DNA from: Magnolia sinica
Taxonomy: Eukaryota; Streptophyta; Magnoliopsida; Magnoliales; Magnoliaceae
Reading direction: 5' to 3'
Assembly: GCF_029962835.1 (NCBI RefSeq)
Contig: NC_080577.1
Span: 30,424,501 to 30,488,500 of the forward strand
Length of the DNA stretch: 64,000 nucleotides
How positions within the stretch are numbered: the stretch's first letter is position 1; each line of letters begins with the position of its first letter. Below are positions 57,497 through 64,000 of the stretch, one piece after another. The notes under the pieces are model-generated. The model worked only from the letters and a program-made list of their open reading frames with translations. It did no database searches and was not told where the DNA came from. A program made the translations under genes and the position numbers.

Positions 57497-58071
57497 TCAG
57501 ATCCTTTTTTCAGTTATTGCTATTTGTTGAATAAATACCAGTTCAGATGAACTTATCTTTTGTCTAAATCATGGATGAGTGAGACTTAGTTGAAAAGAAC
57601 TTGAGATCTATAACCATCTACCAGGCTGTTGCATCGTTTTTCCCTGTATAAACAGTTTTGATTTTGATTTTTTTTTTTTAATATAAAGCGACCCTTTGTC
57701 ATAAGGCCATGGTATGAAATGAAGATTGTAATAGAATGAATGAATGATTGTAATTGAATGAATGAATGAATGAATGATTATGCAGGAGGGAATTGAATGA
57801 ATGATTATAATTTTTTTTTAATGTAGGCAGTAGCTAAAGATTTTAACCGTAGCTATTACTCTGACAACCATAGCTGTTACAAAATTTGGCATACTGCTAC
57901 GGATCCAACACTACTTTTAGCTACTAATAATATCCGTAACTATAGGTGCTTTTGGCTATAGAAATATTTGCTATGGATTATATCCGTAGCCTTTGCCCAT
58001 TTTTCTGGTAGTGAGTGGACCCTCGACCAGTCGAGCAGCCTAGAAATAAAGATTTAAGACATCTGTCAACA

Positions 58072-61000
58072 ATCTCCACTATGTCTTTAATCTTCAGCCA
58101 TGTAGCTTCTTGTCCTCTTCTCTTATCTCTGTATCACATCATAGTTTTAATCAACGCTTCTCGTGCACACTCTATCCTTCTTTTACGCCATCGCCAAGCC
58201 AAGAGAAGTTGCAAAGAATTTGAACTTCTTTGTAGGAACTACCTCGGTGAGCATGTCTGTTGGATTCATACTAGTGTGAATCTTCTCTAGTGTTACGCCT
58301 CCTTCCTCAAGCACCTGTCGGATAAACTAGTGATAAACATCAATGTGTTTAGTACGTGAGTGATAAATAGAATTTTTAGGCAAATTGATAGCGCTCTCGC
58401 TATCACAGTTAATCGGTACAGCCTCCTGCTGAAGTCCCAACTGATTTATCATGCCTCTGAGCTAAACACCTTCTTTAAACGCTTCCATCACTGCCATATA
58501 TTCTTCTTTGGGCGTGGAAAGAGCCACTATGGATTGAAGCTTCAATATACAACTAATTGCTCCATTTGCTAGTACAAACGAGTATCCTGAAGTAGACTTC
58601 CTGGAATCTATACTGTTTGCGTAGTTGAAATCCACATACCCTACCAACTTTATCCTTATCTTCTCAAAAGATAAGACGTAGTCTTTCGTACCTCGAATGT
58701 ATTGAAGTAGCTATTTCATTGCTTCCCAATGTTGCTTGCCGAGGTTTGACATATATCTGCTCATAACACCGATTGTCTATGAAGTATCTGGTCTTGTACA
58801 GACCATACCATACATTAAACTGTCAACCGCATTCAAATAAGGCACAAGAGACATAACCTGCTTTTTCTCATTTGATTTAGGATATTATTTTGAGGAAAGC
58901 TTGAAGTGAGCCGCGTGGGGAACACCACCTACTTTGCTTGGTCCATCCCATACTTGATTGATACCTTTTTAAGGTATTCTATCTGTGATAACTAAAGCCT
59001 GCTCTTTTTCCTGTCTCTATAAATATCTATGTCGAGAACCCTCTTTGCAGCCACCGGATCTTTCATCTCGAATGTCCCTGATAACTGAGTCTTCAGTATG
59101 TTGATTTCTGACATATCATAATAGGCGATCAATATATTATCAATATACAATACTAGGATGATGAATTTTTCATCACTCAGTGTCTTGTAATAGATACAAT
59201 GATCGTATTCACTCTGAGTAAATTTCTAACTCACTATGAAAGAATCAAATTTTTTATACCACTGCTTAAGCGACTGTTTCAAGCCGTACAACGACCTCAT
59301 TAACATGCAAACCTTTTTCTCTGCCCTTTTAACTTTATAGCCCTCTGATTGCTTCATGTAGATCTACTCTTCTAATTTTTTGTGCAGGAATGTAGTCTTA
59401 ACATTCATCTATTTCAGCTCAAGATCATATTGGGTAACCAGTGCCAACACGAATCTAATAAACACATGCTTAACCACCGACGTGAATATCTCTGTGAAAT
59501 CAATTCCTTCTCTCTGAGCATAACCCTTCGCTACCAACCTTGTTTTGTATCTATCCTGTTTTCTTTTGAATAACTACTTGCATCTGATCACTTTTCGACC
59601 CACTAAAAGTTCTACCAACTCCCATGTGTGATTTTCGTGTAACGAGTCCATCTCATCGTCCATAGCCGCTTTCCACTTTTCTGCATCAGGCTCATCAAGA
59701 GCTTTCTGAATAGTAGATATATCCTCCTCATTAGTAACGAGAGCATATGCAATATTAGAGTCGTCCCTGTATCTTGTCGGTAACCTGTGTCACGCGGCGA
59801 GTTCCTTCTCACAGGTGGCTGCTCCACCTGATCCCGTACCTCTATCTACGCATCTGTCTCTACCTGAGTATCATTTGTATCCATCTGTATGTTTACAATC
59901 AACATTTTTTGGTTCCTCTTACTCCTCTTGATCATTCTTGCGGAATAGAGAGCTTTCATCGAATTTGACGTCACGACTAGTAATGACCTTTCATGTGGCC
60001 TTGTTAAATAACTTATAACCTTTTACACCAATGCCATAGCCAATAAAGATGTACTTCTTGACTCTATGGTTTAGCTTATCTCTCTCAATTGATGGTACAT
60101 GAGAGTAAGCCTCACAACTAAATATACATAGATCTGATTAGTCGATTTTTTGACCACTCTATATTTCCTCTACGATTTTACATTCAATTGCCGTTGAAGG
60201 AGACCGGTTCACTAAATAATAAGTCGTGTTAATAGCCTCTGTCCATAGGTCCTTGCCCAATGCAGCATTACTTAACATGCATCGGCCCCTCTCCAAGAGA
60301 ATCCGATTCATTTGCTTAGCCACATTGTTTTGCTCGGGTGTGTGGCACACTGTGTTGTGCCTGATGATCCCTTCATCCTTGCAATAATCATTAAACTTTG
60401 TAGAAGTAAATTCTCCACCATTGTTAGTCCTCAAAACCTTTATTTTTTGCCTTGATTATTTTTCTACTATTGCCTTACATTGTTTGAATATGATGAAAAC
60501 TTTGGCTTTATATTTCATAAACTAAACCTAAATTTTCCTGGAGTAGTCATCAATGAATGGAATAAACCACGACGACCCCTCAATGGAAATTTCTGACGAT
60601 GGCCCCCATACGTCAAAGTGCACATAATCAAGTACTCCCTTACATACATGTTTTTCAGATTTAAAAGATAGTCTAGATTGTTTATCATATATACAATGCT
60701 CGCATATATCTAAATCAAAATTTTTAAAAGCCAGAATCAAACATCGCTTAAAAAGTACCTTCATGCTTCGCTCGCTCATGTGGCCCAGATGAGCATGCCA
60801 CATACGTAGAGACGTGGAATTTTCAATAGTTGCTGGTACTCCACCTGTTGAAGTGTTCCCGATCAACCTGTAAAGGTTTCTGTACCTTTGTGCTCTCATA
60901 ACCACGAGTGCCCCTTTTGAAACTTTAAGGACACCATCAATACTAGTGAGTTTGCACCTTATAGCCTCGAGTGCATCAAGAGAAATTAGACTTTTCTTCA

Positions 61001-61651
61001 TATCAGAAATGTGCCTCAAAATAGTCAAGGTACGCTCCATCCCATCAAACATATTGATGCTCACCGTACAAATAGCCACAACATTGCAGGCATTGTCATT
61101 GCCTATAAAAACCTGTCCACCATCAAATTCCTTATAATTGACAAACCCACTCCGATGAGGAGTCATGTAATATGATGCTCCTGTGTCAAGTATCCACTCG
61201 TCTTTATGATTGTCGTGTATGTAACTAATTATGGAAATAAACAGAACATCACCACCACTTGTTTCTTCATCAGATGTGACAACATTGGCCTCCTTAGAAG
61301 AAGCCGCTAAATTTTCTTTCTTTGCTTTAGGATTTCTACAATCCTTCTTCATGTATCCAGACAACCCATAGTTTCAACACTTTAATTTTCCTTTGCCCTT
61401 GCCTTTGGTTTTAGATCTAGGCCTTGAAGATCCTGTACCTCGCTCAAAATCTCTCCCCCTCGTAATCAGTGTATCGGAAGATGCGCCCATGTCGCCGTTT
61501 AGCTTTTTTATAGTCTTCCCATGAAGGGCTGAGATAACGGTGTCGACACTTAGTGTTTTATTTACGGTGCACATCGTGTCCCTAAATGACTCATATGATG
61601 TGGGGAGAGAATTCAAAAACAAAATACATGCCTGTTCCTCATCTTTGTAAG
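58072..61651 (-). pseudogene. Ty1/copia internal region (minus strand), decayed
   Basis: In order from the right: gag C-terminus (61640-61374; FLNSLPTSYESFRDTMC), a zinc knuckle with stop and H-to-Y change near 61340-61375, protease (WILDTGASYYMTPHRSG near 61200), GAG-pre-integrase (RMWHAHLGHMSERSMKVLF), integrase (60620-60160; NNGGEFTSTKFNDYC, HTPEQNNVAKQMNR), reverse transcriptase (about 59600-58800) with YIDNILIA in place of the catalytic YVDDM, and RNase H (58647-58462; GYVDFNYANSIDSRKSTSGY). Many stops and frameshifts. The 5' end is cut off at 61651 by a second copia element. Confidence 0.9.
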
Positions 61652-63571
61652 TGTTATGGTTTCATGCTCCTTTTATTGTCAAATTTTGTAGTGCCAAAAC
61701 CTCAATCTGTGTCTTGTGTAGCACATTGATATATATGTTTAAGGCAATGCATCACATGTACAAAGATCTACTTTAAGAACTGCAAAATCAAGTACATTGT
61801 TCTCTTCTGAAAACTTCAAAGTTTTAAAGCTACATCAAAAGATGAGATCTTGTTCAAGACTCAAAGTGAAGTACAACTCAAGAATTACGAATTCAAGCTT
61901 CCAAAAATCTCAAGTTCAAGCTTCATTAAGTGTCGAGATCTCAAGCTTCATGAACGTCAAAGATCATCCATCATCTGAAAAAAAGAAGGTTCAATGTTCA
62001 TACTTCATGTTTAAGGTTTGAAAGACCATAGATTGACCTTAGGGTAGGTCATTTCGGATACATAAGTCAATTACTTATTTTATAAGTGTTTAAGTCTGTT
62101 CTTAGACTAGTCCTGGATGCTGTTCGACTAGTCCTAGCACTGGCTTGACGAGTCCAAGAAATTCCACGACCAGTCCTAAGTTGTTGCAAATTTTCAGAAT
62201 TTTTTATTAAGCTACAACCAATCCTGGAGTCTGCTCGATCGGTCGTGTGAACAATGCATGACTCGTTCACGACCAGTCCAGCAGCTACGACTAAAACTCC
62301 AGCAACTATTCTTGGCTCCTCACAACTAGTCGTGGACAGGTCATGACCACTCGTGGAGGCCTCACGACCGGTCGTGAGGGACCTAAGACCAGTCGTGGAA
62401 CGGTTTTATCTGATCGCGTTCAAAATTTTAAAAATCAGTTCATCCTACGACTAGTCGTAGTGTCTACAGGACCAGTCATAGATATGATTTTTGCAACTAT
62501 AAATAGAGCACGATTTTCAGAGTTTGATATCCAATTCAAGTAAAATCAAGGCATCACTCTGAGAGATAAGTTTGTAACTTCTTAAGCTAAAATGTGCATA
62601 TTTAATATTTTCTTTTTATTAGCTTTTTATATTTGATTTTATTTCTGCATTCCAATCTGATTTGAAAGAGGAATTGTGATATTCCACTTCTTGGAATCAA
62701 AATCAAATAGAGCTAGCCCAACTTGATTTAATTTAAAATCAATTAGAACCTAAAACCATTTCAAAGTGAGTATTGGACATTGAACTTCTATTCGAACTTC
62801 TACTCTGTCTTGGTTTTTCTGGGCTACAACAAAAGGAGAAATCCAGGTATTTTATATTATTATAATTTTTATTGTGTTGGTTTCTTTTGAGATTAAGCCA
62901 GAAAAATCTTATTCTTTTTGGTTTCTGAGGAGAGCCAGAAAACTCAGAGAGTGTGGTTTTTGAATTGTGTAAGCCCACTTGAAAGACACAATTGTGAGGG
63001 TTTTAGGTGAACCTGAGAAAAACCTATTTTCATAGTGAACGCTAATATCCACTGTGTGAGGATATTAGGAGTGGAGTAGCTGTGTGGCTGTTGTTGAACA
63101 GTTGGTGTACACACAGGCGAACCACTATAATTCTTTGTGTTTGGATGTGTGGTTTAATTTCTATATCTTTTATCATTCAATATTGTGGAATGTATTTGTA
63201 GATGTGAATGTTGTAATCTTTTACATTTCAAGCATTGTGGGGAATGTTGTAATAACTTAAATTTCATTTCCTTGTTATTTACCTATTTATTCCTCTGTAT
63301 CAAGTTTGAGTTTTTGATACAAAGACCTTTCTAGGAATCAGGTTGTCCTACCATAAACCTTGGTTTTTGGTGTAAGGTTGTCTTTAGAACAACATTTGTA
63401 TCAATCTCTCAATACTCATACATTTGAGGTTGCTTTACATTTCAGTATTGTGAATTGATTATACTGCTATCTTTCCTTTATTTTTTTAATTTTCGCTATT
63501 CTCGTTTTAGTTTGGCATAGTCTTATTCACCCCCCCCCCCTCTCTCTAGGGCATATAGCTTGGCTTTTTCA
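61652..63571 (+). repeat. 5' LTR of a second copia element (SIRE-like)
   Basis: It starts TGTTATGGTTTCATGC at the break in the first copia's gag, and ends TTGGCTTTTTCA two bases before the primer-binding site. A TATA box GCAACTATAAATAGAGCACG is near 62500. A cluster of degenerate GACTAGTC/GACCGGTC palindromes fills 62090-62480, upstream of the TATA box. A length near 1.9 kb fits the long LTRs of SIRE/Maximus elements. The 3' LTR is outside the window, so the left end is inferred. Confidence 0.65.
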
Positions 63572-63573
63572 AG

Positions 63574-63586
63574 TGGTATCAGAGCC
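63574..63586 (+). other. Primer-binding site (initiator tRNA-Met)
   Basis: TGGTATCAGAGCC is the canonical copia primer-binding site. Confidence 0.92.
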
Positions 63587-63656
63587 TAATAGCTCGTTCT
63601 AATTGTTATATTTTTGGATTTATTTCCTGAGCTAATCGATCTAAGCTATTTATAAG

Positions 63657-64000
63657 ATGTCAAATTTTGACAGCCTTTCAGTCACTAGACCTCCACCATT
63701 TGATGGCTCCAATTATGCCTATTGGAAAGCCAGGATGAGAATTTTCTTAAAATCCATGGATGAGAGTATGTGGCAAGCCACAGTGACTGAATGGACCCCT
63801 CCTACCATTGACGTGACTGGTATCGATGGATCAAAATCTATGAGAGTAACACCTTATTTCTCATGGACTACTCTTTAGAAAAATGAGAGTAGTGCCAATG
63901 CAAAAGCACTAAATGTAATCACTTGCGCACTATCACCGGATGAATTCAGAAGAATTATATCTTATGATATTGCAAAGCAAGCTTGGGATATTTTAGAAAT
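63657..64000 (+). pseudogene. Copia gag N-terminus (SIRE-like), runs off the window
   Basis: MSNFDSLSVTRPPPFDGSNY, then AYWKARMRIFLKSMDESMWQ, is the standard copia gag start. A TAG at 63876-63878 follows FSWTTL, and the same frame continues KNESSANAKALNVITCALSP then DEFRRI, IAKQAWDILE. One base separates this TAG from GAG, so it may be a single nonsense change. Confidence 0.85.

Larger units (their letters stand above)
53344..58013. mobile_element. Pack-CACTA: non-autonomous CACTA element with captured gene exons
   Basis: The left terminus CACTACCAAAAAATCG and right terminus (minus strand CACTACCAGAAAAATGGGCA) are CACTA terminal repeats. Flanking triplets AGC (53341-53343) and AGT (58014-58016) fit a 3-bp duplication with one change. 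Subterminal DNA on both sides has repeated CTACGGAT..ATCCGTAG motifs. No transposase is inside. Instead there are exon fragments of at least two host genes, a foldback MITE, and CT tracts. Length 4.67 kb. Confidence 0.82.
52806..58071 (-). repeat. Copia 3' LTR, split by a Pack-CACTA element
   Basis: On the minus strand the LTR starts TGTTGACAGATG (58071) after the purine-rich CATAGTGGAGAT, and ends CGCCTAACA (52806). It has a TATA-like ACTATAAATAACGG near 53110. Removing the insert at 53344-58013 leaves about 600 bp. The LTR contains degenerate CTCGACCGGTCGAG palindromes. Confidence 0.75.

Noticed and set aside
1-64000. CRISPR arrays, operons, ribosome-binding sites
   Set aside because: The window is plant nuclear DNA; the regular repeats are minisatellites and transposon subterminal repeats.

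Overview
This is plant nuclear DNA from a large, repeat-rich angiosperm genome. It has spliced genes with long introns, an 11S seed-globulin gene, Ty3/gypsy and Ty1/copia retrotransposons, CACTA, hAT, MULE and PIF/Harbinger DNA elements, and a piece of plastid DNA. I cannot name the species. A magnoliid or other early-diverging angiosperm is a weak guess, resting mainly on the abundance of a foldback MITE family built around CCACACCGTCCATCC and TGGTCCACTTGAG motifs.

Only two host genes look complete. The first is a TOM1-like (VHS plus GAT) endosomal sorting gene on the + strand (coding exons 13542-14048, 20488-20769 and 21391-21708). Its 6.4 kb first coding intron is full of inserted elements. 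The second is an 11S globulin (legumin) gene on the + strand (exons 50270-50588, 50865-51124, 51214-51657 and 52058-52453, 472 aa).

Layout. 1-2348: 3' part of a CACTA transposon (decayed TnpA-like gene, palindromic subterminal repeats, terminal repeat), inserted in a decayed CRM-like Ty3/gypsy element (2349-5438) that still has its 3' LTR. 5.8-7.5 kb: antisense remnant of a plant-mobile-domain (PMD) gene. 8248-11119: hAT-type element with a perfect 8-bp target duplication. 11.3-12.2 kb: foldback MITEs next to the TOM1-like promoter. 12.3-22 kb: the TOM1-like gene; its intron holds an RTE-LINE piece split by a Harbinger MITE and a MULE-like element with a perfect 9-bp duplication. 22-34.5 kb: MITEs, arrays of a 21-bp minisatellite, and antisense exon fragments of an ABC1 kinase and a UBA-domain gene. 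34.5-36.3 kb: plastid insertion carrying the trnV-UAC 3' exon. 36.3-40.5 kb: gypsy debris and MITEs, then the old upstream promoter of the globulin gene.

40554-50115 is a full-length Tat-lineage Ty3/gypsy element with near-identical LTRs and a 5-bp target duplication (CCATC). It landed about 83 bp upstream of the globulin TATA box and moved ABRE-like and RY motifs about 9.6 kb away. Between its integrase and 3' LTR lies an antisense gene with its own TATA box and at least two spliceosomal introns.

Downstream of the globulin gene is a nest. A minus-strand copia element has its 3' LTR (52806-58071) split by a 4.67-kb Pack-CACTA element that carries exon fragments of an acyl-ACP thioesterase (FATB) and a CLC-F/CLC-E-like chloride channel. 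The same copia's gag is cut by the long 5' LTR of a second, SIRE-like copia element (from 61652) that runs off the window.
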